Under the pieces are notes generated by a model. The model did not search any database. It was not told the origin of the DNA and saw nothing but the letters and a program-made list of their open reading frames with translations. A stretch of DNA of 64,000 nucleotides, from the NCBI GenBank assembly GCA_036925085.1, contig JAUPFP010000031.1, forward strand, positions 2,552,229 through 2,616,228, read 5' to 3'. Within the stretch, counting starts at the first letter, position 1; the number at the start of each line of letters is the position of its first letter. This DNA is from Brachycybe producta (lineage: Eukaryota > Arthropoda > Diplopoda > Playtdesmida > Andrognathidae). The position numbers and the translations under genes are program-made. This document shows positions 54,327 to 64,000 of the stretch, in pieces.

Positions 54327-54697
54327 TAATTTGAAATTGATCCAGGAATCGGGAAAGAAAAGACCAAACTGCCTCTTAATTTGGTCAAGAGAAAGAACAA
54401 AGACCCTAAGACCCAGTGCCCAATTTATTGAAAAACAGTTTCTAATGCCACACACGCCAAGTATTGCTTCGTTTAAAGGGCAATCAACAAGACGAGCTCT
54501 CGGTGGACAAGATGGACTGCAGAGATTGTGGTCGTCATGTGCCTGAAACCGAGTGGCCCACTCGAAGTCGACTTTATACGACCACTTTTTTGCAGTTCAT
54601 TCTATATTACACTATTACCACTTTCCTCGTAACCGCTAGTATTCGACTCGAGTGGTAGGTTTTTCGGCCACATGCCGACCACTTTTTTGCAATTTGT
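54327..54697. other. Unassigned sequence
   Basis: Moderate GC with short open frames; CGGCCACATGCCGACCAC near the end resembles the GACCACT repeats at 31481. No exon accepted. Confidence 0.35.
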
Positions 54698-54896
54698 GGC
54701 CGGACGCAAATTAGGAAACCAAATGAAACGAGCAACCAGCAACCAAATCATGATCACGTGACAAGAATGGGGTTGTTTGCTCACTATGCTGAGCAGAGAG
54801 GGGCAACATGTTTCAGCTATGGTTGAATGCAACATGTTGTCTCAAGAAACTGTTGCTGGTTGCTCGCTCATTTGGCACCCTAATTAGCGTCTGACC
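54698..54896. mobile_element. GCAACCAGCAAC element, copy 1
   Basis: GGCCGGACGCAAATTAGG to CCTAATTAGCGTCTGACC; interior GAGCAACCAGCAACCAAATC and TGCTGGTTGCTCGCTCATTT. Related copies at 61646-62194. Confidence 0.8.
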
Positions 54897-55509
54897 TATC
54901 TCTTAACACGAAAAGTCGCTCGTCTGTGGCTGCCCTGCCCGGCGACTTATTCAGCTCCAAACTATACGAAGTCTTAGCTGATATGAAATTTGTTCAATTT
55001 TCGGATTGATTTTGAATCAACTTTTTTCAGTAATGTCTTTCGAAAATACATAAGAAGAAAAAAGGGTTCCGAAAGTTTGTTTTACGGAATTATTTTAAAA
55101 TTAACGGAAATGATGTCGAAGTTGCGGAAAAGTTTGGAGAATTTGTTTCTGTTTGGCTGAAATGAAAGACTTTTTTTTTTTTTACGAATTGTCGAATTTT
55201 GTAGGCTAAGTGTGAATGAACCTCTTTTTTTTTATTAACCTCCCTTATTATAAAGAGAAAATCATATTTAACCCTTTTATCCCCGTTTTTAAATAATTTC
55301 TTTTCATATTTTAGTTTTTTTTTAATCATGAATTTTTAAAAATCTTAATTATGCTATTATTAATTATCAATTTATTAATTAATATATTCTTTTTTATGAA
55401 ATTACGTATTCGGTTGCAATAATTTACTTAGTTTTCGCTTTTGAATTTTGCTATGCTGAAAAATGACGATTAAATTGAATTGCGATTAAGGCAAAAAATA
55501 TTATGCTTT
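54897..55509. other. Unassigned AT-rich sequence
   Basis: Poly-T runs; no gene. Confidence 0.35.
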
Positions 55510-56195
55510 TTTTCAATCAAAGCGACCTGTTTAGAGGCTACAGTTTTTCAGAAACTTTCTTTGATTTTAGCCTCTGAACAATTTTTATATTAAATTTTAT
55601 GCTTTTTGCGATCAAAAGAGACTTATTTAGAGGTTAGTTTTTTCTGAGATTATCACAGATTATCACAGTTGTAACTGTTAGTTTTGAGCCTCAAAACAGG
55701 CTTTTTGATTAACAAAATTATTACTTTTTGCAATCAAAAAGTACCTATTTAGAGGGTACATTCCTACTGAGACAACCCTCATGCAAACAAAGATTTCTCT
55801 TAATATTTTAGCCTCAAAGCAGTCTTTTTTTGATTAACAAAACTATTTTTTGCAATCATAAAGTACCTGTTTAGAGGTTAAATTTTTCTCGGGACAACCA
55901 ATCGTGCAAACAAAGATATCTCTTAAATTTTAGCCTCAAAGCAGTCTTTTTTTATTAACAAAATTCTTTTTGAAATTAAAAAGGGCTTGTTTAGAGGGTA
56001 AATTTTTCCTGAGGCAACAGGCAGACGAAGATGTCTCTTAAATTTTAGCCTCTAAGCAGTCTTTTTTATTAACAAAATTCTTTTTGAAATTAAAAAGGGC
56101 TTGTTTAGAGGGTACATTTTTCCTGAGACAACAGATAGGCAGACGAATGTCTCTTAAAATTTAGCCTCTAAACAGGCTTTTCATTGGAAAAAAGC
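55510..56195. repeat. Tandem array, about 115-bp units (TTTAGAGG...TTAGCCTC)
   Basis: TTTAGAGG at about 55529, 55628, 55748, 55870, 55988 and 56104. Each is followed by a TTTTTCCTGAGACAAC-like stretch, TCTCTTAAATTTTAGCCTC and a TTGAAATTAAAAAGGGCTTG-like end. Confidence 0.85.
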
Positions 56196-56735
56196 ATATT
56201 TTTTTGCATTAATAATGATGATGATGATTATAATCGATGACTTTATATGAAACAAAACAGAAAAGACGCCATTTTGGGCCACACTGCCAAAACTTCTCAA
56301 AAAAAAACCTTAGGGCCGGTAATTGAGCGCAGATTTTAAGGCATCTCTTCTCTTCCCCTTCTTCTTTCTTCTTTTAACAATTTCCTAGTTTCTCTTATCC
56401 TAATTTTTAATACACAACAATCGAACCAAAAATTCTTCTGTTTTTTAATAAATTTAATTAAAAACAAATTTAAATAAAATTAATTTTAAATAAATTGAAA
56501 TCAGCTTAAAAAAGAAAACAATTTTCATTCAATTATTTTCGTTTTTTTTAGTAATAAATTTAAGCAGAAAAAAAGACTATAAAAGTTTGTTTGAAACCTT
56601 AAAAACTGGAAGAGTAAAAAGAACAATCTTGTTCAATGAGTGTTCTAGTTTCTAACACATTTTTTTAATCTTTCTGAAAATAAAAAAAGCTGAAAGATTT
56701 GGATATTAATTTCTGAAAAAATTGTTTTTGGAGTT
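56196..56735. other. Unassigned AT-rich sequence
   Basis: GATGATGATGATT near 56217; AATAAATTTAATT words. No gene. Confidence 0.35.
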
Positions 56736-56903
56736 AAGGCCTTGTTTCCACTGGGAAACAAGGTGGTGAAAAATTGAACAAACGTGGCCTTTGTCTATGA
56801 TAGTGAATGGGCGGGGCGGGGGGGGGGGGCGCGTTTTTTCTATTTTTCACCAGTTAAAATTTTCAAAAAGTTCAAATTTTCACTCCAGTGGAAACAAGGC
56901 CTA
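56736..56903. mobile_element. GCCTTGTTTCCACTGG element, copy 1
   Basis: AAGGCCTTGTTTCCACTGG to CCAGTGGAAACAAGGCCT, about 165 bp; G-rich centre GGGCGGGGCGGGGG. Second copy at 59152-59327. Confidence 0.9.
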
Positions 56904-57692
56904 ACTTTTTACATTTTTTTTTAGAAATACTGAAAAAGAAATTTAAAATAAAAATAACTAAAATGATCTCTCGACCAATTTGCATTTTCTTCTTGAAATG
57001 CAATGGATTAAAATACATAATTTAATAGTTTATTTTTAAATATTTCTTAACTAGAATATTTGAAATTTGTTTTTAAAAAATCTAAATTACCAACAAAAAT
57101 ATATATTTTTACATGATTTTTTTTTAAGAAAAAAAAAATGATGGAAAATATTTTAAGCCGTTTTTTGCTTTTGTATTTTCGATTATGTTGTTAATTTATG
57201 ATTTTTCTCTCCCAATTTTTGTTTTTCATAAACAAATAATTATTGACATATTAAAAAATATATATATATATATTCATATAATATTTTTCAAGATTTGAAA
57301 ATAATGCAAGTACAAATAAAATTGTTATGTATAAAATGCACTTCATTAATTTCCAAATATACATATATATTACACAAATTATGCACACAAATACATTCAA
57401 TAATTGCAAAATGATTGAAAATGTAAGATCTTTCATTTTCTACTTTCTAAAAAAAAATCGTGATTTTTCTCTTTAATGTCAATCCGTTGCACTCTATATA
57501 TATTCTGATAATAATAATAATATACGGAAGCTTCTCTGTAGAGCTTTAATCAGTATTTGGCAGCCATTTTGAACATACCCAATCTTTAGCTTTCCCCCCC
57601 CCCCCCCACACTTTTCTCAATGTATTAGTACAACCTTAGGCCATTACAAATTCCGGGACAGGCAATACGGAAAATCCAATGCTTGGAGGTAA
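56904..57692. other. Unassigned AT-rich sequence
   Basis: TATATATA tracts (57260-57275); C tract 57595-57607. No gene. Confidence 0.4.
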
Positions 57693-58094
57693 AGGCGCAT
57701 TCACACTAGGCTGGTTTACAAGCCGCTGGTTGCTGCTGGCTATTAGCAGCAACAGCAAGCAGCAGCTGCTTTGAGTTCACACTTGTCCAGTCACTGCTGG
57801 TATTAGCAGTGCAAGTCATCCAATCACCATCTTGCAAAACACAAACTCTAATAACACCCAACCCAAGCAGCAGAGTTTCAACTACCCACTAGTGCCACTA
57901 CCAGCTTCACTGGCTGGTAGCACACTGGTAGCAGCAGGAAGGGAGTCACGTGACCAGCTGGTAGCTGCTAAAGTTGGACATGTTCAACTTCACTAGCCAC
58001 TGTTAAAATTACTAGCTTGCTGGAGAAAGCAGCTGCTGGTAGCAGTTCACACTATGCTGCTAGCAGGCTACAACCAGCCTAGTGTGAATGCGCC
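57693..58094. mobile_element. GCTGCTGG-rich inverted-repeat element, copy 2
   Basis: AGGCGCATTCACACTAGGCT to AGCCTAGTGTGAATGCGCC, 402 bp; opposite orientation to copy 1 at 5080-5510. Confidence 0.9.
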
Positions 58095-58302
58095 ATAAGA
58101 GTGGTGACAGCTGCATCAACGGGCAGCATCAGCAGCGCCAATATAAGCGGGGAAAAAATTTGACTAGCCTTTAAGACAAAATCTACATTGGTTCATAGGT
58201 TATATGCTTAGTTGATAATAAAGTCACCAGAAAGCGCTGTTGTAGTTTTCACCACCTATGGCCAGAACATCCATCGCCATTCTACACATTGCGAGTTGTC
58301 AG

Positions 58303-58508
58303 ACAGGCAGTTAGGAATCGGTCAGAACTTCAGTTGGCCCCGCCCTAATTATGACGACTGGCAACTTCTAATTGGCTAGTTATGTAGTCTGACGTTGAAA
58401 AGGGCGGAGCATGTGACGTCAAACTACATAACCAGCCAATTAGAAGTTGCCTGTCGTCATAACAAGGGCGGGGCCAACTGAAGTTCTGACCGATTTCTAA
58501 CTGCCTGT
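58303..58508. mobile_element. ACAGGC foldback element, monomer (copy m) with perfect 8-bp duplication
   Basis: 206 bp. GTTGTCAG directly flanks it (58295-58302 and 58509-58516). The arms share the private GGTCAGAACTTCAGTTGGCC and its inverse. Confidence 0.96.
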
Positions 58509-58684
58509 GTTGTCAGTCACGGAGTGTATTGGTCTAAGGTACAACTGCAATCATTCATTAGTAGAACAGCCCAATTATGCTTTTTTTTTCAAACAAAAAG
58601 ACATGTTAAGGGGGCAGTGAAGGTAAAACCTAGTTGAACTCATTTTCACTAGGTGGAGTTTGCATCAATAACGATTATTCTCGT

Positions 58685-58930
58685 CTTAAGCTGCGTACAG
58701 ACCAAGCTCGGTAGCCGTTCTTGAACATTTCTCAAACAGAAACAGAACTTGTTTTAGACGGGAGGTCGCGAACAGATCTAGAACTGTTCGTCGATATAAT
58801 GTTCGCTCTTGAGGTGGTACGTCAAAGGGTTGGTTCTCGAATAATGGAACCCTGTCTAGACGTGAGTGAGCTCGTCTCGCCAGTGGTTCGCAAATATCTT
58901 AATTTTGGGTCTGTGTGCGGCTTTAGAAAA
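58685..58930. mobile_element. Short CGCGAACAG-family element
   Basis: CTTAAGCTGCGTACAGACC to GGTCTGTGTGCGGCTTTAG, with TCGCGAACAGATCTAGAACT inside. A deleted relative of 14336-15053. Confidence 0.8.
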
Positions 58931-59151
58931 ATCGCTTTTAAAAATAAGCCCGTAGCCTCTAACAAGTCTTTTTGATTTGGAAAAAGTAAAAGGTCTCGAA
59001 GGTCCCCTTCAAAAACTGTTGGTTCTTGTCATTAACGAGACTCGTACCGAAGATCAATAACCTCAGTGTGGTTCGTGAGTTCGGTTTGTCTAATAACTTA
59101 CTCAATTATTGCCGTAATGCTTTCTTTCTTAATATATCTTTAGGCTTTGTT

Positions 59152-59327
59152 TCCACTGGGGTGAAAATTTAAACTTTTTAAAAATTTTAACTAGTGAAAA
59201 GTAGAGCACACGTGGCCTTTTTTTCCTATTGTAGTGAATGGGCATGGGAGGGGGCGGCGGCGGCGGCCACGTTTCTTCTGTTTTTTACCAGTTGAAATTT
59301 TCACCACAGTGGAAACAAGGCTTTAAA
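59152..59327. mobile_element. GCCTTGTTTCCACTGG element, copy 2
   Basis: GGCTTTGTTTCCACTGG to CCACAGTGGAAACAAGGC; centre GGGCGGCGGCGGCGGCC. Confidence 0.88.
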
Positions 59328-61059
59328 TAATAAATGCATATAATCTGCTCACACCTTTACAGATCTATGCATATTTTGATTATACTGATGACGTATTTCT
59401 ATTTAAATATGGCTTCTCTTTGAGGGTTTTCTTCTTCTTCTCCTCCATTATATGAATATGAGATACAAATGATGTTTGTCATGTGACATATTTTGTTCTC
59501 CCTGTGTTTAAGTACAAATTAATGAGGTTTTTTTATTTACTTAGGAAAAAAAAAAAAACGTTTGCCATAGTTCTTTCTATCTTTATATCTCTGTCATTGT
59601 GAGCTTCGTTTTCAATAATTTAAGACGAAAAAAATGTTTCAAAAGTTGCAAGAATGTCTGAATGTTTAAAAAAGGGGGCGCTCAAGTTACTCAATGGCAA
59701 CTGTAAAGTTCCGGAAATGATTAAGAAAAATTATTGGTCTTGGTAATTTTTTTATCTATACTGAAATATAAAGGGTTGACTGGGAATCAGCTGTTAGATG
59801 ATTTTAGCATCAATTTGTTAGCCACCAGAGGCGCTAGAAAATGAAAAACATTGCAGCGCCTCTGGTGGCCACTTTTTTTTTTTTTTGCTCTTCAGAACCA
59901 CTGCCTCACAATCCTAAAATAAAGTTGCTCTTGAGTGCCCTGATTAAAGCACCAATAGCATAGAATAAAGAGAAAAACAGCAGGGGATAACTCGGACATT
60001 TTAATGTGACAAGAGTTTCTTCTGCGCATGTGCGGCGGTATCACTGACTTTCTTTGAAGTTTTTATTTTTGAGTGCCGCCATCTTTAAACTTGGGAATGA
60101 CAAGTTATATATGTGAAGCTCACTTGACTTGTGTAAACCTGAGCTATTTATAAGAGTAACGAGTCTGTCCCATGTTTAAAGATGGCGTCTGTCAACTTTT
60201 GATCAAGTAACCGGTTAAAATAAAAGACTTTCTGTGTGATTTCCGGTCACAGCAACAATAAAAGTTCCGATAATGAGTTTCTCTTTCTGTGTATTTCTCC
60301 TTATTCTGTGCCAATAGACAGATATGGTTCTTCTGCAAGTAACCTATTGTTAGGAACATTTGTCTGTCTGTCTCTGGAACGCTCTTCTCGGATTAGAAAA
60401 AAAAAAATGTTTTAAGAAATAACAAGTTTATTAAAAATGGGTTTAATTTTTCTTCTGAGGAAATTATTTTATTTTTATTTGAAGTTTACAATTTGGTTTT
60501 TGGTTCTTTTTGTTTTTTCTTTAATTTTCTACTCTCCTCCCTGGGCCCCCCTGGGTCTTCCAATTATTTCTTTAAAAGTTTGGAAACTGGATTTTCAAAC
60601 TTCTTTTATTTCATACTAAAAAAAATAAGGACGGGCCGGATTAATTTATTTTTCATTAATATTTCCCGTCTAATTACAAAAATAAAATATATTAATTTTG
60701 ACAAAAAATGTTAACCTTTTTTTAAAACTCGGGCCATTGTTCTTTTTTAATTATATTTTGAAGCCAATTCATTTCCTCTTTGTGATAAAAACCGGAAGTG
60801 ACGTTTGATCTCGCCTGTTTTTACTTTTTCCACAAGCCCCTTCCCTTTTGTCCAAAGAAATGTTTGGGGAAAGAAAAAAACAACTTTTGAGCAGAGATTT
60901 TTTTTTTTTGGAAGCTAAAAGCATGGTTAAAATTGTGGCTAAAAGTAACTCAGCCTATTTGAATGGTATAAAATACAAGTAGTTATGAACACCCCCTTCT
61001 ATGAGATTAAATAGTTAAGAGGGTGAACTGGGCCACTGTAGCCTTCACAAAAATGAGGG
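59328..61059. other. Unassigned sequence with a 15-bp stem hairpin
   Basis: Mostly AT-rich. At 59821-59870 GCCACCAGAGGCGCT and AGCGCCTCTGGTGGC form a perfect stem around a 19-20-base loop. No gene recognised. Confidence 0.4.
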
Positions 61060-61290
61060 ATTCAGAAGGGTTGAAACACACACACAGACCACTTTTTGTG
61101 GTTTATTTTAACTGCAAAATGAAGTCTTACTGGAAGCCAAAATCGGACCATTTTGAATCTGTCTGTAAAAGACATTGCAACCATGTTGCCAACCACGGTT
61201 TCTATCCTCCGTGCAACTTTTATTTGACAGTTGAAAGCGGCCACAAAAAGGTGGTCTGTTTGCAAAATGCCTAAATGTTTCATTTAGCCT
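61060..61290. repeat. Diverged unit of the GACCACT repeat
   Basis: CACACAGACCACTTTTTGTG ... GACATTGCAACCATGTTGCC ... GGCCACAAAAAGGTGGTCTG; resembles single units of 31481-32165 and has a GGTGGTCTG inverted end. Confidence 0.55.
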
Positions 61291-61645
61291 CCTATTTTTT
61301 CTTTTCATTACTGAGAAATGTCTCATTTTTTGTCTGAATATGAACGCAAATTTGGAGACTTGTGAAATTGCTTCTCGGTGGAAAGCGACAGTTGCGCCTC
61401 ATGTTGCCCTTACTGTTTATTCTTATTTGGGATGCTGATTTTTGAGGGACGAATAAGAAACTTCGTGTTTTTTTTTTTTTTTTTTTGCAAAGCGCGAGTG
61501 GTTCAAAATCGAGTATGTGGAGTCCAAGAACAAAATTTAGCTTTGTAAAAGCTCGGTCCACACAGCAACAAGTGTCAACATTTATGTGAACTTATGTCGA
61601 AAGAAGTTTCCATAAACATTGCAACATGTAGCAACAAGAAGAAAT
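61291..61645. other. Unassigned sequence with a poly-T tract
   Basis: T tract about 61469-61486. No gene. Confidence 0.35.
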
Positions 61646-62194
61646 GTTAGGTGCGGACGCAAATCAGGGAACCAAATGAGGGAGCAACCAGCAACGAAAT
61701 CACGAACGCGTGACAAGAAAGTGGTTGCTGACAAACAATGGTTGCTTGTTCCCTCTGCTCACTATTCTGAACAGAGGCAACATAGTTATACTATGGTTGA
61801 ATGCAACCATTTTGGTTTACAAGGTTGAAGCGGTGGCGCTAGTGTAGTGTCTTCAAGCAACAGTTTCTGGAGGCTGTTGCTGGTTGTTTGCCCAATTGGT
61901 TCTCTAATTTGCGCCCAGCCTTAGGTCAGGTGCAAGTTAGGCAACAATTGCAAGCTTGCAACCAGCAACAGTCTCCAGCAACTGTTGCTGGTGACACTAC
62001 ACTGCTGTATTTGCAGGCATCAAATTAGTAGTTGGCAACATTTGTAAGTGTATGTTGCCGTTCTGCTCAGTATGGTGGGCAACAGAGGGAACTAGCAACC
62101 ATTTCTGTGACAGCAACCAATTTCTTGTCACGTGATTATGATTTGGTTGCTTGTTGCTCGCTCATTTGGTTCCCTAATTTGCGGCCAGGTTTAA
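61646..62194. mobile_element. GCAACCAGCAAC elements, two copies side by side
   Basis: First about 61646-61924 (TTAGGTGCGGACGCAAATC to ATTTGCGCCCAGCCTTAGG). Second about 61919-62194 (CTTAGGTCAGGTGCAAGTTA to TAATTTGCGGCCAGG). They share the junction CCTTAGGT. Confidence 0.78.
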
Positions 62195-62363
62195 GTAACC
62201 AGTTACTGGAGACTTTGTCAGACAGCAACATGTTTCTAATATGTGGAGTCTTTTGTTTGCTACAACGTTCAACATCTGGCAACCATAGTTCAACCATAAA
62301 TGTTTCAACTTGTTGGCAGTTAGTTCTGTTTTGACGAACCCTTTATTAGAGTTAAATTATGAG
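62195..62363. other. Unassigned sequence
   Basis: GCAACATG words, possibly a third degraded copy of the preceding element. Confidence 0.3.
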
Positions 62364-63312
62364 GGGTGCTATTTTGATAAACGGCGGAACGGATCGCAAC
62401 AATCAGAATAACAGTAGGAACGGTCGGACGGTTAGGTTTAGTTAAATTAAGCTTGTTGCAGGGGGTTTGGCGGGCGCATCTCCCCAGGTTTTAAAAAATC
62501 ATTTCATCAAATTTGTCCATTTTTTCCAATGTTCTTTCTGTTGATCAATTTATGGAACGGTTCGATCGGAACAATGGACTAATTTGATGAAATAATCTTT
62601 AAAAAATCTGGGGCGGTGCCCATCAGACCCCCTGCAACAAGCTTAATTGAACTAAACCTAACCTTCCGACTGTTATACCTAGTACACACACCTGATAATT
62701 TAAATGCATTTAAATAATAAACGTGTTCTACAGAGCCCCGTGAAGGACAAACAAACAATATATCGAATTCAATTTATTCAGTTAATTAATCTCGAAAATA
62801 TTGAGTTAATACTTAAATATAACTAATTAAACTATTGACATTAAAATATTGATTTAGTATTTCAATTTAAAATATTATTAATAAAGTCAATTTTTATTTG
62901 GTGTTCATGTCCTTAACTGGATTCCGTATAATTCACTTAAACACATTTAATTTGAATTCATTTAACTCATGCGTGTACAAGGTATATAATACCTTGTACA
63001 CACATACACAGTTAAATGCATTTAAATATTAAACGTGTTCTACAGAGCCCCGTGAAGGACAAACAAACAATATGTCGAATTCAATTTATTCAGTTAATTA
63101 AAGTGGGAAATATTGAGTTAATACTTAAATATAAAATATAAACTATTGATTCAGTATTTCAATTTAAAATATTAATAATAAAAGTCAATTTTTATTTGGT
63201 GTTCGTGTCCTTAACTGGATTCCGTATAATTCACCTAAACACATTTAATTTGAATTCATTTAACTCATGTGTGTTTACAAGGTATTACGCTGTTCAGCAA
63301 AATAGCACCACC
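62364..63312. mobile_element. GGTGCTATTTTGATAAACGG palindrome, split by two TACCTTGTACACACA elements (G, H)
   Basis: Left part 62364-62672 ends ACCTTCCGACTGTT. Copies G (62673-62986) and H (62989-63287) follow. The palindrome resumes with CTGTTCAGCAAAATAGCACC. This gives an outer limit for the TACCTTGT element ends. Confidence 0.88.
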
Positions 63313-63720
63313 CTCACTTAAAATATTGGTGACCCGTTAGTTTTAAAGATGAGGTTTTGTTAATTTTGGCTGATTTAATTGGTTTGCTATTGTCTTTCTT
63401 TATATAAAATATATATCACAACTAACTGGAGAAAGCAAAACACAACACAAACAAACAAACAAAAATGGAAGAGAATCGAACCCAATTTTAAGCTGTACCT
63501 GATGAAAGGGCCTTCTTTTTTAAATTGATTGGGGTTTTTTTAATTTTATCTGCGTGTGTTTTTATTGTATAAAAATAATATGAATTTTAAACATAAATAT
63601 ATATATTATATACATTATTATTATAGAATTTGTTGTACATAAAGAAGAAGAAAAAATGTTTAGTGCGAAACTTTGCGATTTTAGTAAAAAAAATTTTAGC
63701 TTATTAATTATTATTATTGT
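63313..63720. other. Unassigned AT-rich sequence
   Basis: AAACAAACAAACAAAC (63447-63462), TATATATATTATATA and TTATTATTATTG. No gene. Confidence 0.35.
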
Positions 63721-64000
63721 GAATAGAAATGAAAAAAACTAAAGGCTACTTTTTTTTGACACGGGCGACTTTTTTTTTGTGTAGTTTTTGCAACAGTTTT
63801 GTCGAAAGACGTGGCTCGAGTCGCTCGTTGTTACAATTACGAGCGACATTTTTATCGTCCAGCTCTCGGTTACAAACGATGGATTTCATTTGGAGAGATG
63901 TCAACGGTTCGAAAACCTTGAATTGCGGACCATAATTCGTTCCAGAAACGGTGTTTGTGATGCAAAGCAACTCGTATATCAAAGCGAACCAAAGGTTCAG
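63721..64000. other. Unassigned CpG-rich stretch at the window edge
   Basis: Composition rises to exon-like CpG (GTGGCTCGAGTCGCTCG, ACGAGCGACATTTTTATCG) and I see no repeat relatives in the window. The reverse strand is open for about 80 codons and the forward for 68, but neither translation shows a family I know. Could be UTR or exon of a neighbouring gene, on either strand. Confidence 0.3.

Noticed and set aside
54464..54658. Frame with CRDCGRHVPETEWP, resembling a zinc-ribbon exon
   Set aside because: No acceptor with a pyrimidine tract immediately upstream and no family recognised; too short to support.

Overview
This window is eukaryotic, most likely an invertebrate metazoan. It has spliced exons with canonical GT/AG borders, very long AT-rich non-coding stretches, many microsatellites and minisatellites, and dozens of short non-autonomous inverted-repeat elements. 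There is no operon structure. I recognise no rRNA or tRNA gene, no CRISPR array and no intact transposase or reverse transcriptase. The species cannot be fixed from the sequence.

The one gene I can support is on the + strand, as four 3'-terminal exons at 44086-44351, 51870-51970, 52643-52814 and 52906-53088. Spliced, they encode the last 239 residues of a ZNF395/ZNF704/SLC2A4RG-family transcription factor (HDBP/GLUT4-enhancer-factor type; Glut4EF in flies). The protein has a Ser-rich linker, one C2H2 zinc finger, a conserved acidic/aromatic motif, the block [14 protein letters not shown] and a C-terminal C-clamp. The N-terminal exons were not found and probably lie upstream of the window or are short and hidden in repeats.

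Layout. 0-17 kb: minisatellites (16/32-bp, GA-rich, 29-bp) alternating with foldback elements. 17-32 kb: more foldback elements, several tandem arrays, a TTCGAA-rich satellite and a GC-rich hAT-like element nested in another element. 32-44 kb: clusters of ACTAGAAGGGTAG hairpins, two dimeric foldback elements, a 150-bp tandem array and a 30-bp minisatellite with about 29 AACCGGTT palindromes. 44-53 kb: the gene; its 7.5-kb first visible intron is packed with elements. 53-64 kb: probable 3' UTR, a hAT-like element with a perfect 8-bp target duplication, and further elements.

The most distinctive system is a foldback family with ACAGGC...GCCTGT termini: nine monomers of about 205-211 bp and four dimers of about 432-439 bp. 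Dimers hold two hairpins joined by a conserved 17-19-bp spacer, and monomers and dimers both carry 7-9-bp flanking duplications, so both seem to have moved as units. Each copy carries GC-box-like and CCAAT-like motifs, and most carry TGACGTCA (CRE-like). In this and other hairpin families the two arms of a copy often share private variants, as if arms are homogenised within copies.
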